From: CAZNRY01 sp964575675
GTDB taxonomy: Bacteria > Eisenbacteria > RBG-16-71-46 > CAIMUX01 > VGJL01
DNA length: 20,733 nt
NCBI GenBank assembly: GCA_964575675.1
Contig: CAZNRY010000057.1
Location: 1-20,733, forward strand
Direction of reading: 5' to 3'
The notes under the pieces were generated by a model. It was not told where the DNA came from. It did not search any database and worked only from the letters and a program-made list of their open reading frames with translations. Position 1 is the stretch's first letter; each line of letters begins with the position of its first letter. The translations under genes were made by a program, and so were the position numbers. Positions 7,068 to 13,064 of the stretch are shown piece after piece.

Positions 7068-7531
7068 AGATCAGGGCAGTAAGTCAGAACAACCGGAAGC
7101 GGGCATTCGAGGTGACCACCTGGAACCAGCAGTTGGTGTTCCCGTACGCCAAGGCCGACCCGCCACCAACACCGTCCGATCCCGTCCTCCATGTTTCTGT
7201 CGACGAGGAACTCGCCCGCGAGGGTTTCACGTACGCCCTGGCGTCCGGACGAGAGGGCTCCGTTCATATCGATCAGGTTCTCGAATACAATCAGGATCCC
7301 CGCTACATGCGCGATATGCTCCTTTACAGGCTGACCATCGAGGCTCAGAAGCGGGTCGAGAAGAGCTCCCTCTCAAAGCGCGAGATCATTCGGCGTCTCG
7401 GCACGTCTCCGGCTCAGTTCTACCGTCTGCTCGATTCGACGAACTATCGCAAGTCCGTCGATCGAGTGCTCTTCCTGTTGCATGTCCTTGATTGCGACGT
7501 CGATCTTGTCGTCCGTGCCAAGAGCGCTTGA
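7064..7531 (+). CDS. Helix-turn-helix protein, probable antitoxin/repressor partner of the DUF4160 protein
   Basis: A 155-residue cytoplasmic protein. The N-terminal half has beta-rich segments (RAFEVTTWNQQLVFPY, LHVSVDEELAREGFTYAL) and GSVHIDQVLEYNQDP. The C-terminal part, about residues 103-145, has an Xre-like HTH: SLSKREIIRRLGTSPAQFYR followed by LLDSTNYRKSVDRVLFLL. Family relatives with the same two-part layout are known as HTH proteins of accessory DNA. It overlaps the DUF4160 stop by four bases, the usual sign of a co-translated pair. It probably binds the palindromes at 6832-6865 and represses its own operon. The toxin-antitoxin assignment is inferred from layout, not shown. Confidence 0.7.
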   Translation: MKIRAVSQNNRKRAFEVTTWNQQLVFPYAKADPPPTPSDPVLHVSVDEELAREGFTYALASGREGSVHIDQVLEYNQDPRYMRDMLLYRLTIEAQKRVEKSSLSKREIIRRLGTSPAQFYRLLDSTNYRKSVDRVLFLLHVLDCDVDLVVRAKSA

Positions 7532-7564
7532 GATGACTCTGGTTGTGTCTCTTTGGGGAGGTGC

Positions 7565-7593
7565 TTGACCGGTCCTCGGGTATGACGTATCGT
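7565..7593 (+). promoter_or_regulatory. Sigma-70-like promoter of the RHH/mazF operon
   Basis: TTGACC (7565-7570) and TATCGT (7588-7593) are 17 bases apart. The -10 element sits inside the palindrome at 7580-7598. The expected start near 7600 leaves a very short leader that begins at the AGGAGG site. Confidence 0.6.
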
Positions 7594-7598
7594 CATAC
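7580..7598 (+). promoter_or_regulatory. Palindromic operator upstream of the RHH/mazF operon
   Basis: GTATGACG, TAT, CGTCATAC: perfect eight-base arms around three bases, covering the -10 element. The RHH antitoxin or its complex with the toxin would bind here, as in known MazEF/PemIK autoregulation. Confidence 0.7.
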
Positions 7599-7611
7599 TA
7601 GGAGGTGGGGC

Positions 7612-7854
7612 ATGGCTCGATCCAAAGTAGCAATCTCCCTCGATGAGGCCACGCTTGACCGGCTCGATCGTCTCGTCAAACGAGCCGTCTTCCCTAATCG
7701 CAGCCGAGCCATCCAGGCTGCCGTTGAGGAAAAACTGGAGCGAATCGAGCGGAGCCGACTCGCTCGAGAGTGCGCGAAGCTAGACCCCGCATTTGAGAGG
7801 GCGCTCGCCGAAGAGGGCATGACCGAGGACTCCTCCGAATGGCCAGAATACTAA
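7612..7854 (+). CDS. Ribbon-helix-helix antitoxin of a MazF-type module
   Basis: An 80-residue protein. The first 45 residues form an RHH fold: SKVAISLDEATLDRLDRLVK (strand and helix), then FPNRSRAIQAAVEEKL. This binds DNA as a dimer. The acidic C-terminal tail (FERALAEEGMTEDSSEWPEY) is typical of antitoxins and would wrap the toxin. AGGAGG at 7600-7605 supports ATG 7612; an upstream in-frame start at 7543 would add residues encoded by the promoter and is rejected. The 3' end overlaps the toxin gene by 16 bases. It most likely represses via the palindrome at 7580-7598. Confidence 0.82.
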   Translation: MARSKVAISLDEATLDRLDRLVKRAVFPNRSRAIQAAVEEKLERIERSRLARECAKLDPAFERALAEEGMTEDSSEWPEY

Positions 7855-8177
7855 GAGGCGAGGTCCGATGGGCTGATCTGAATCCCGTGCGGGGGAACGA
7901 ACATGCCGGCCAGCGCCCGGTCCTCATCCTGAGTCACGACATATTCAACGAGCGCTCGGGCACTGTCATCGTCGTCGCACTGACCAGCCAGCCCCAGCGA
8001 GCCGACTTCCCATTAACACTTGAACTGGCGGCGAAGACCCTGCCCAAGCGGTCATGGGTAAAGATCAGCCAGATCCGCACCCTCGCGATCGAGCGCATGG
8101 GAAAACGCATCGGGCGGGCTACGCCCGAGGAGATCGTCCAGGTGATCGAGGGGCTGAATGAGATCATCGGGGCGTAA
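7839..8177 (+). CDS. MazF/PemK-family endoribonuclease toxin
   Basis: A 112-residue protein with the family pattern: GEVRWADLNPVRGNEHAGQRPVLILS at the start (the residues around GQRP form the nucleic-acid-facing loop), TVIVVALTSQ (the conserved TS/T catalytic strand), and SWVKISQIRTLAIERMGKRIGR. Length and motifs are intact, so the enzyme should be active: it cuts single-stranded RNA at short sequence motifs and stops growth when the antitoxin is lost. The exact cleavage sequence cannot be read from this. Translation begins inside the antitoxin gene (16-base overlap). The 214 bases that follow hold no gene. Confidence 0.9.
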   Translation: MARILRGEVRWADLNPVRGNEHAGQRPVLILSHDIFNERSGTVIVVALTSQPQRADFPLTLELAAKTLPKRSWVKISQIRTLAIERMGKRIGRATPEEIVQVIEGLNEIIGA

Positions 8178-8351
8178 CAGGGCGCTCATGCAGGCGAAGG
8201 CGGGCACCAGGCCGCCGCTGCTTGCCGCGGGCGCGTGGTATCACGCGAGGATCTGTCTTCATCCAGGTTTCTTTGTGCGACTCTAACGTATTTCAGGTGC
8301 ATATATTAGCGGCGCGATGCCCTGAGTGCCGGACAACCGAAACGTAGGGAC

Positions 8352-8381
8352 TTGCGCATAACCCCCGACGTTTTGTATCAT
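8352..8381 (+). promoter_or_regulatory. Sigma-70-like promoter candidate for abiEi
   Basis: TTGCGC (8352-8357) and TATCAT (8376-8381) are 18 bases apart. The -10 overlaps the ATG at 8380, so transcription from it would begin near 8388 and use the ATG at 8392 with almost no leader. GGTGCAT (8296-8302) and ATGCACC (8380-8386) are inverted copies flanking the region. Confidence 0.4.
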
Positions 8382-8391
8382 GCACCTCGAC

Positions 8392-8991
8392 ATGACCACG
8401 CCTAGTGCCGACCACGTCCTGCAGCTCATCCAGCGGCTGGGCATCACGCGCCCGGCCGATCTGGAGGCACATGGAATTCCCAGGGGCCAGCTCTACCGCC
8501 TGGTGCGCGCGGGACTGGTCGAACGGCAGGCCCGCGGAATCTACGTGGCGGGGAAGCACCCGGTGACTGCCAAGCACACGCTCGCCCATGTGGCCAAGCG
8601 CATTCCGGGCGGCGTCTTCTGCCTGCTGACCGCGCTGCGTTTTCACGAACTCACGACGCAGGCGCCGGCGGAGGTGTGGATCGCCCTACCGGAGAAGGCG
8701 AGGAGACCACGGCTCGACTACCCTCGGCTGCGGGTCGCACGCTTTTCGGGAGCAGCTCTGACTGAAGGCATCGAAACACACCGGCTTGAGAAGGTCGACG
8801 TGCGGGTCTTTTCGGCAGCGAAGACGGTCGCCGACTGCTTCAAGTACCGCAACAAGGTTGGCATCGACGTCGCCGTCGAGGCCCTCCGCGACTTCAGTCG
8901 CCGCCGCGGTGGTGCGACTGAGCTGGCCCGCTTCGCTCGCATCTGTCGTGTCACGCGCGTCATGCAGCCCTACCTGGACGCGATCGCGTGA
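8392..8991 (+). CDS. abiEi: AbiEi-family antitoxin (type IV toxin-antitoxin)
   Basis: A 199-residue protein. Residues about 5-50 form a winged HTH: LQLIQRLGITRPADLEAHGI, LYRLVRAGLVERQARGIYVA. The rest matches the AbiEi C-terminal domain, with HTLAHVAKRIPGGVFCLLTA, EVWIALPEKARRP, and VFSAAKTVADCFKYRNKVGIDVAVEAL. AbiEi acts as repressor and as antagonist of the AbiEii nucleotidyltransferase without direct binding. No Shine-Dalgarno site precedes either ATG 8380 or ATG 8392; the promoter candidate favours 8392. The gene is intact and ends in a four-base overlap with the toxin (GTGA at 8988-8991). The toxin itself is cut short, so this antitoxin appears orphaned. Confidence 0.85.
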   Translation: MTTPSADHVLQLIQRLGITRPADLEAHGIPRGQLYRLVRAGLVERQARGIYVAGKHPVTAKHTLAHVAKRIPGGVFCLLTALRFHELTTQAPAEVWIALPEKARRPRLDYPRLRVARFSGAALTEGIETHRLEKVDVRVFSAAKTVADCFKYRNKVGIDVAVEALRDFSRRRGGATELARFARICRVTRVMQPYLDAIA

Positions 8992-9254
8992 CCGAGAAAA
9001 AGACCAATCTCGCGGCCTCGGTTACCGCGCGGCTGCTCAACCGTGCGAAGCAGACGGGCGACAACTACCAGAACCTGCTCACGAGCTATTGCTTTGAGCG
9101 CTTTCTCTACCGCCTGGGCATGTCCGAGGTCCGGGACCGCTTCGTGCTAAAGGGCGCGATGCTGCTTCGCCTGTGGTCCGAGCAGCCCTACCGCGCCACG
9201 CACGATCTGGACATGCTTCGTAAGGGGATTCCTACTATGACAACGTCAATGTGA
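8988..9254 (+). pseudogene. abiEii: Truncated AbiEii-family nucleotidyltransferase toxin
   Basis: The frame begins as AbiEii: TARLLNRAKQTGDNYQNLLT, RFVLKGAMLLRLW (nucleotidyltransferase motif I region) and RATHDLDML, whose DLD is the metal-binding motif. Full AbiEii proteins run to roughly 250-330 residues with later motifs III and IV; here homology stops at about residue 80, near base 9224, and the frame ends at 9254. The missing part includes most of the catalytic domain, so toxin activity should be lost. The GTG start overlaps the abiEi stop, so the operon was originally normal. After the break, another frame reads as the tail of a different protein. Confidence 0.82.
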
Positions 9255-9283
9255 CCGCCACGGGTACCAAGGCACAACATTGA
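9224..9283 (+). pseudogene. Short C-terminal remnant of another gene next to the abiEii break
   Basis: In the +2 frame, just after the break, the sequence reads DSYYDNVNVTATGTKAQH and a TGA at 9281-9283. YYDNVNVT is like the last strand of secreted beta-sandwich proteins, and it does not resemble AbiEii. It ends 16 bases before the next gene. This may be the remains of a resident gene cut by the insertion or deletion that removed the AbiEii C-terminus. The piece is too short for a firm call. Confidence 0.35.
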
Positions 9284-9299
9284 CGCAAGGAGGCAATTC

Positions 9300-9839
9300 A
9301 TGAGGCGCGCTTGGATCCTCGCTGTTCCGTTGCTGTTGTCGTTTCTGTTGACCGGCTGTCCGTTCGATGCGAAGACGCCGATCGGAGACCCTGTCGCCGG
9401 CTCGTTCGACCCGCGGTTGCTGGGCGCTTGGTTCTGGGCCAACTCGGGAAGTGGCCAGGTCACGGAGTTCAAGGTCTTCCGGTTCAACTCCTCCGAGTAC
9501 TACCTCGAGATCCGGGATGAGGGTAAGGAGATAGAGCGCACTCGGATGTACATCGTCACGATCGGCGGCCAGCAGTTTCTGAGCATCAACGATCTGACGG
9601 ATGACGAACCGACGATCTCCTACACGCTCGCTCGCTACTCGATCTCCGACGGCGGCGTGTTGACAATCCGGCTCGTCGGAGACAAGGCGATTCCTGAATC
9701 CCTGGCATCCAACCGGCAAGCCCTGATCGACTTTCTGGCGACTCACCTGGACGGCAACGCGCTGGACGACCCGGACGGGCCATATGTCCTGAGTCGTTCC
9801 AAGCCCGAGGGGAAGCCGCGCACGGGCGACGCAAAGTAA
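9300..9839 (+). CDS. Putative lipoprotein of unknown function
   Basis: A 179-residue protein with a good lipoprotein signal: basic start (MRRAW), Leu-rich core, LTGC lipobox and lipidated Cys20. The mature part has a lipocalin-like sequence of strands: LLGAWFWANSGSGQVTEFKVF, EYYLEIRDEGKEIERTRMYI, QFLSINDLTD and ISYTLARYSISDGGVLTIRL. This resembles small periplasmic beta-barrel lipoproteins, but I do not recognise a named family. AAGGAGG at 9287-9293 places the start at ATG 9300. The C-terminal 20 residues are basic and unstructured. It lies among toxin-antitoxin genes but looks like a host gene flanking the AbiE break. Confidence 0.72.
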   Translation: MRRAWILAVPLLLSFLLTGCPFDAKTPIGDPVAGSFDPRLLGAWFWANSGSGQVTEFKVFRFNSSEYYLEIRDEGKEIERTRMYIVTIGGQQFLSINDLTDDEPTISYTLARYSISDGGVLTIRLVGDKAIPESLASNRQALIDFLATHLDGNALDDPDGPYVLSRSKPEGKPRTGDAK

Positions 9840-9900
9840 GATCGATGGATGGCCCCGCCGAACTCCCGGTGCACTGTGCCATCCAGACCAAGAGGAGCCA

Positions 9901-10116
9901 ACGAACTTCAGCATCGTTCTCGGCATCGCGGCCATCGGGTATGGCGTAATCACAATCTATGCGCGCGTGACGCACCGGACGGCATTCGGCAAGCTCGACG
10001 CCATGAAGCAGAAGTGGGGCTCGCCGGTTGGAACCGTCATTCACGTCATCGCGTACACTGTGGCCCCGATTCTCGTCGGCGCTGTGCTCCTGATGCGCGG
10101 TTGGTTGGCGGAGTAG
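9901..10116 (+). CDS. Small two-helix membrane protein with a non-standard ACG start
   Basis: The frame encodes 71 residues: SIVLGIAAIGYGVITIYARV as one helix, the polar link TAFGKLDAMKQKWG, and GTVIHVIAYTVAPILVGAVL as the second helix. I recall small conserved proteins of this layout, with no assigned function. The expected start would be before NFSIVLG. There the codon is ACG (9901-9903), three bases after AAGAGGAG, and no ATG, GTG or TTG is near. Either ACG starts translation weakly, a CTG at 9874 is used, or a point mutation (ATG to ACG) disabled the gene. The clean open frame and hydrophobic pattern argue that it was a real gene. Confidence 0.5.
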   Translation, partial: TNFSIVLGIAAIGYGVITIYARVTHRTAFGKLDAMKQKWGSPVGTVIHVIAYTVAPILVGAVLLMRGWLAE

Positions 10117-10122
10117 AGGATC

Positions 10123-10151
10123 TTGCGTTCGGGATGGCTCCCCGCTATAGT
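10123..10151 (+). promoter_or_regulatory. Sigma-70-like promoter of the vapBC-type operon
   Basis: TTGCGT (10123-10128) and TATAGT (10146-10151; 5 of 6 to consensus) are 17 bases apart. The expected start is near 10158, inside the operator cluster. Confidence 0.65.
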
Positions 10152-10176
10152 TCCATAATGGTTCCATTGTGGAACC
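10150..10176 (+). promoter_or_regulatory. Operator with three GTTCCA half-sites
   Basis: GTTCCAT occurs at 10150-10156 and again at 10161-10167, 11 bases apart. The second forms a perfect palindrome, GGTTCCA-TTG-TGGAACC (10160-10176). About one helical turn between the sites suits side-by-side binding of dimers. It covers the end of the -10 and the transcription start. Confidence 0.68.
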
Positions 10177-10194
10177 GTATTGGAGGTACGCGCC

Positions 10195-10437
10195 ATGCCT
10201 AGCTTGACGATCAAGGGTGTTCCCGACAGCCTCTTCCGCCGTCTCAAACGCCGCGCGACGCTTCATCGACGGAGCCTCAATAGCGAGGTCATCACCTGCT
10301 TGGAACAGGCGGCGAGCTTCCCAGCCATCGACCCCAAGGCTTGGCTCGCAGAGGTTGATCGGCTCCGCGTCCGCTTGGCACTGCGCCCGCTGACGGAGGC
10401 TAGCCTCACGAGAGCAAAGGCGAACGGTCGGCCATGA
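10195..10437 (+). CDS. FitA/VapB-like ribbon-helix-helix antitoxin
   Basis: An 80-residue protein. The N-terminal 45 residues match the FitA-like RHH (Arc) pattern: SLTIKGVPDSLFRRLKRRAT, then HRRSLNSEVITCLEQA. The C-terminal part (AWLAEVDRLRVRLALRPLTE) forms the helix that blocks the PIN toxin active site in FitAB/VapBC complexes. TTGGAGG at 10180-10186 is eight bases before ATG 10195. The stop overlaps the toxin start as ATGA (10434-10437). It should bind the GTTCCA operator and repress the operon. Confidence 0.85.
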   Translation: MPSLTIKGVPDSLFRRLKRRATLHRRSLNSEVITCLEQAASFPAIDPKAWLAEVDRLRVRLALRPLTEASLTRAKANGRP

Positions 10438-10844
10438 TCGTCACGGATACGAACCTATTGGCCTACCTGCTCATCGGCGGCACAGGTCTTGTGGCCGCCC
10501 GCGAAGTCTTCGCTCGCGACCCGGAGTGGGCAGCCCCCCTCCTCTGGCGCAGCGAGTTTCGAAGCGTTCTGGCTCAGTACCTCCGTAAACGGGCGGTCTC
10601 TCTGTCCGGCGCCTTGGCGTTGCAGGCGAAGGCGGAGCAGTTGCTGGTTGGCCGGGAGTACCTTGTCAAGTCCGATCGCGTCCTGCGCCTCGTCAGTCAG
10701 TCTCCATGTTCGGCCTATGACTGCGAGTTCGTGGCTCTCGCGAAGCAGCTCAGCGTTCCCTTCATCACATCCGACCGACAGGTGCTCGCGGCGTTTCCAG
10801 ACGTCGCGTTGAGTCCCAGTCGGTACGCCAGGAGGAACTCATAA
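10434..10844 (+). CDS. vapC: VapC-family PIN-domain ribonuclease toxin
   Basis: A 136-residue PIN-domain protein. The acidic active-site residues are visible: Asp5 in VTDTN, Glu in WRSEF near residue 41, Asp in SAYDCEF near residue 100, and Asp in ITSDRQVL near residue 118. They bind magnesium and cut RNA, in most family members tRNA or rRNA. Length is usual and no motif is lost, so the toxin is probably active. Translation is coupled to the antitoxin by a four-base overlap. Only one base separates its stop from the next ATG at 10846. Confidence 0.88.
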   Translation: MIVTDTNLLAYLLIGGTGLVAAREVFARDPEWAAPLLWRSEFRSVLAQYLRKRAVSLSGALALQAKAEQLLVGREYLVKSDRVLRLVSQSPCSAYDCEFVALAKQLSVPFITSDRQVLAAFPDVALSPSRYARRNS

Positions 10845-10845
10845 C

Positions 10846-11697
10846 ATGCGATTACACCTGACGACCCGGCAGCTGCCGGTCGCTCTCGTTGCCTTCCTCG
10901 ACGCGGACACCGCGGATGCCTCTGCGTCCGCCGGGGAAACAAGTCGATTGCCGGCCATCGCGCACGCGGCGGTTGTCGGACATGCGCCGACCATCGCCCG
11001 TGCTGCGGTTTTCGCGCTCCTTCTGTCCAGTGTTGTCGCGGGATGCGGGAGCAGCGGCAAGGAAGAAAACGGGTGCATTGTCGATTCCTCCTACAACCCG
11101 GCGATCCATCCGGGCGCGTTCGTGGCCGCGGTTGACAACCCGCTCTACCCGCTGACGCCCGGCGCCAGGTTCACCTACGCGGCGGGCATGGAAACCGTCG
11201 AAGTCGTCGTGCTTGCGGATCGACGGACCATTCTCGGCGTCTCGTGCACGATCGTGCACGACGTCGCGCGGGTGGGCCACGAGGTGATCGAGGACACCTA
11301 CGACTGGTTCGCGCAGGACTCCTCGGGCACCGTCTGGTACTTCGGCGAGGACACGAAAGAGATGTCGGGCGGGGTCGTCGTGAGTACGGAGGGTTCCTGG
11401 GAAGCGGGCGTCGATGGCGCGAAGGCCGGGGTCATCATTCCCGGAGATCCTGCGGTGGGGCAAACGTACCGGCAGGAGTACTACGCGTGCGAGGCCGAGG
11501 ACATGGGAGAGATCGTCGATCTGGACGCGACCGCCGACGTTCCCTTCGGTTCCTTCACGGGCTGCATGAAGACACGCGACTTCACGCCGCTCGACTTGGA
11601 AGTGAACGAGAACAAGTACTACAAGCCTGGCGTCGGGCTCGTCCTGTCGGTCGACGTCACGACCGGCGATAGAGAGGAGCTGATCGACGCGCGGTGA
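10846..11697 (+). CDS. Lipoprotein, secreted beta-sandwich family, with long N-terminal extension
   Basis: The protein has 283 residues if ATG 10846 is used (AGGAGG at 10830-10835). A hydrophobic core (AVFALLLSSVVAGC) gives lipidated Cys67, but about 52 residues precede it, too many for a signal peptide. Either the true start is lost, or an upstream frameshift or fusion has joined extra codons. After the cysteine, the pattern NPLYPLTPGARFTYAAG, VLADRRTILGVSC, DTYDWFAQDSSGTVWYFGED, STEGSWEAGVDGA and NKYYKPGVGLVL matches a family of uncharacterised lipoproteins I know from environmental bacteria. It has four cysteines besides the lipobox one (CIVD, SCTIV, YACEAE, GCMKT), possibly disulphides. 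Function unknown. Confidence 0.62.
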   Translation: MRLHLTTRQLPVALVAFLDADTADASASAGETSRLPAIAHAAVVGHAPTIARAAVFALLLSSVVAGCGSSGKEENGCIVDSSYNPAIHPGAFVAAVDNPLYPLTPGARFTYAAGMETVEVVVLADRRTILGVSCTIVHDVARVGHEVIEDTYDWFAQDSSGTVWYFGEDTKEMSGGVVVSTEGSWEAGVDGAKAGVIIPGDPAVGQTYRQEYYACEAEDMGEIVDLDATADVPFGSFTGCMKTRDFTPLDLEVNENKYYKPGVGLVLSVDVTTGDREELIDAR

Positions 11698-11736
11698 TGG
11701 GACCCGGTCGCTGAACCTCGACGCTCTGCTGCATAG

Positions 11737-11770
11737 AGGACCGTCGATCCCCGGAGGAGCCGACGGTCCT
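11737..11770 (+). terminator. Hairpin terminator candidate
   Basis: A perfect ten-base stem, AGGACCGTCG with CGACGGTCCT, around a 14-base loop, followed by TCGTTG. The weak U-tract lowers confidence that it ends transcription without Rho. Confidence 0.55.
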
Positions 11771-11773
11771 TCG

Positions 11774-11802
11774 TTGACATCGGTCCCATAGGGCGCAATC
11801 CT
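11774..11802 (+). promoter_or_regulatory. Possible promoter of the LysE-like gene
   Basis: TTGACA (11774-11779) is a perfect -35. The -10 is poor: AATCCT at 11797-11802 with 17-base spacing (3 of 6). The start would fall within a few bases of the ATG at 11812, for which no Shine-Dalgarno site is visible. Confidence 0.3.
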
Positions 11803-11811
11803 CCCTCATCG

Positions 11812-12426
11812 ATGCTCGAGTACATCATTCTCGGCGGCGGTCTGGCGTTCGCGGCGGGGGTCCAGCCGGGTCCCCTGCAGGCGTTTCTCTTCTCGCAGGT
11901 CGCGGAGAAGGGGTGGAAGCGGACGCTGCCGGCTTCGTTCGCGCCGCTCCTGAGCGACGGGCCGATCGCCCTGCTCGTCCTCCTCGTCCTGAAGAACCTC
12001 CCCCGAGAGATGGCGCGCGTTCTCCACGCGGCGGGCGGCGTCTTGCTTCTCTACCTCGCGTGGAGGAGCTTCCGGAGCTGGCGGCGGCAGATGGAAGACG
12101 CGCCTCCGAGCACGATCTCGGCCCCGCGCACGCTCTTCCAGGCCGCTCTGGTCAACATCCTGAACCCGAACCCCTACCTCGGTTGGAGCCTTGTGTTGGG
12201 GCCATCGGCGCTCGAGGCGTGGGGGAAGGGTCCCGCGAACGCGGTGGCGCTGGTCGTTGCCTTCTACGGCACGATGGTGGTCACGCTCGCGGCGACGATC
12301 GTTCTGTTCGGGACGACGCGGGCGATCGGACCCCGCGGGCGGCGGGCGATCCTTCTCGCCTCGGCCATCACGCTCGCCGTGCTGGGGGTGTACCAGCTCG
12401 CCGCGGCCGTGCGATCGTTGGGGTGA
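11812..12426 (+). CDS. LysE/RhtB-family amino acid exporter
   Basis: A 204-residue integral membrane protein with five or six hydrophobic helices. The N-terminal motif AFAAGVQPGPLQAFLFSQ corresponds to the PGP signature of LysE/RhtB translocators, and VNILNPNPYLGW to the conserved NP(K/N)-type motif after the middle helix. These proteins export amino acids or small metabolites by ion exchange. The substrate is not readable. It lies just after a hairpin and before an acetyltransferase, with an 79-base gap; shared transcription is possible. No Shine-Dalgarno site precedes ATG 11812. Confidence 0.85.
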   Translation: MLEYIILGGGLAFAAGVQPGPLQAFLFSQVAEKGWKRTLPASFAPLLSDGPIALLVLLVLKNLPREMARVLHAAGGVLLLYLAWRSFRSWRRQMEDAPPSTISAPRTLFQAALVNILNPNPYLGWSLVLGPSALEAWGKGPANAVALVVAFYGTMVVTLAATIVLFGTTRAIGPRGRRAILLASAITLAVLGVYQLAAAVRSLG

Positions 12427-12505
12427 GTTCGCAGGGACGCGACCTGGGCGTGTGGACCGGTTCCGCGGCAGGTTGCGTTCCGGCGAGCAAGAGAGGGGAA
12501 TCGCG

Positions 12506-12979
12506 ATGATCCGTCCGATGCAGCCCGGCGAGGCCGAGACGTGCGAACAGATCCTCCGTTCTCTGCCCGATTGGTTCGGGATCGAGGAGGCGCTGATCCA
12601 GTATGTCCGGGACCTGGCGGGGCTCGAGGCGTTGGTGGCGGTTCATTTGGGGAACGTCGCCGGCTTCATTGCGATTCGGATCCACAATCCATCGAGCGCC
12701 GAGATCCACGTGATGGCCGTGCGGCCCGAGCTCCACGGCCACGGGATTGGCCGGGCGTTGGTTGCGGCAGCAGAGACCTCACTGCGAGAGCGCTCCTTCG
12801 CCTTCCTTCAGGTGAAGACGCTCGGCCCCTCGCGGCCGGACGGTCCCTATGAACGGACGCGGGGTTTCTACCAGCGCATGGGTTTTCAACCGCTGGAAGA
12901 GAACGAGTTGTGGGGCGCCGTGAATCCCTGCCTGATCATGGTCAAACACATCCGATGCGGGGGACCAGCCGGGCTCTGA
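12506..12979 (+). CDS. GNAT-family N-acetyltransferase
   Basis: A 157-residue GNAT-fold protein. The acetyl-CoA site (motif A) is IHVMAVRPELHGHGIGRALV, about residues 71-90, with the pantetheine-binding H/QxxGxG/A pattern. Motif B is near RGFYQRMGFQPLEE, where the Tyr is the usual general acid. GAGAGGGG at 12491-12498 supports ATG 12506. The target amine (amino acid, antibiotic or peptide) cannot be inferred. It sits downstream of a LysE-like exporter in the same direction; the pair could handle one metabolite, but this is a guess. Confidence 0.85.
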   Translation: MIRPMQPGEAETCEQILRSLPDWFGIEEALIQYVRDLAGLEALVAVHLGNVAGFIAIRIHNPSSAEIHVMAVRPELHGHGIGRALVAAAETSLRERSFAFLQVKTLGPSRPDGPYERTRGFYQRMGFQPLEENELWGAVNPCLIMVKHIRCGGPAGL

Positions 12980-13004
12980 GCGCGCCCCGATTCCCCCCAA
13001 AACA

Positions 13005-13052
13005 CCGACCCCCTCCCGGGGCTAACCGGAGGGGGGGGAGGGAAGGGGTCGG
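13005..13052. terminator. Bidirectional terminator candidate between convergent genes
   Basis: CCGACCCC (13005-13012) pairs with GGGGTCGG (13045-13052), with further G:C pairing inside. Read on the minus strand the stem is followed by TGTTTT, so it should best end the minus-strand gene. Confidence 0.6.
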
Positions 13053-13064
13053 CTGCAGAGCGAG

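Noticed and set aside
8228..8270. Weak similarity to the sequence after repeat copy A (around 6001-6036), a possible third partial copy.
   Set aside because: Matches are short and need several gaps; not distinguishable from chance by eye.
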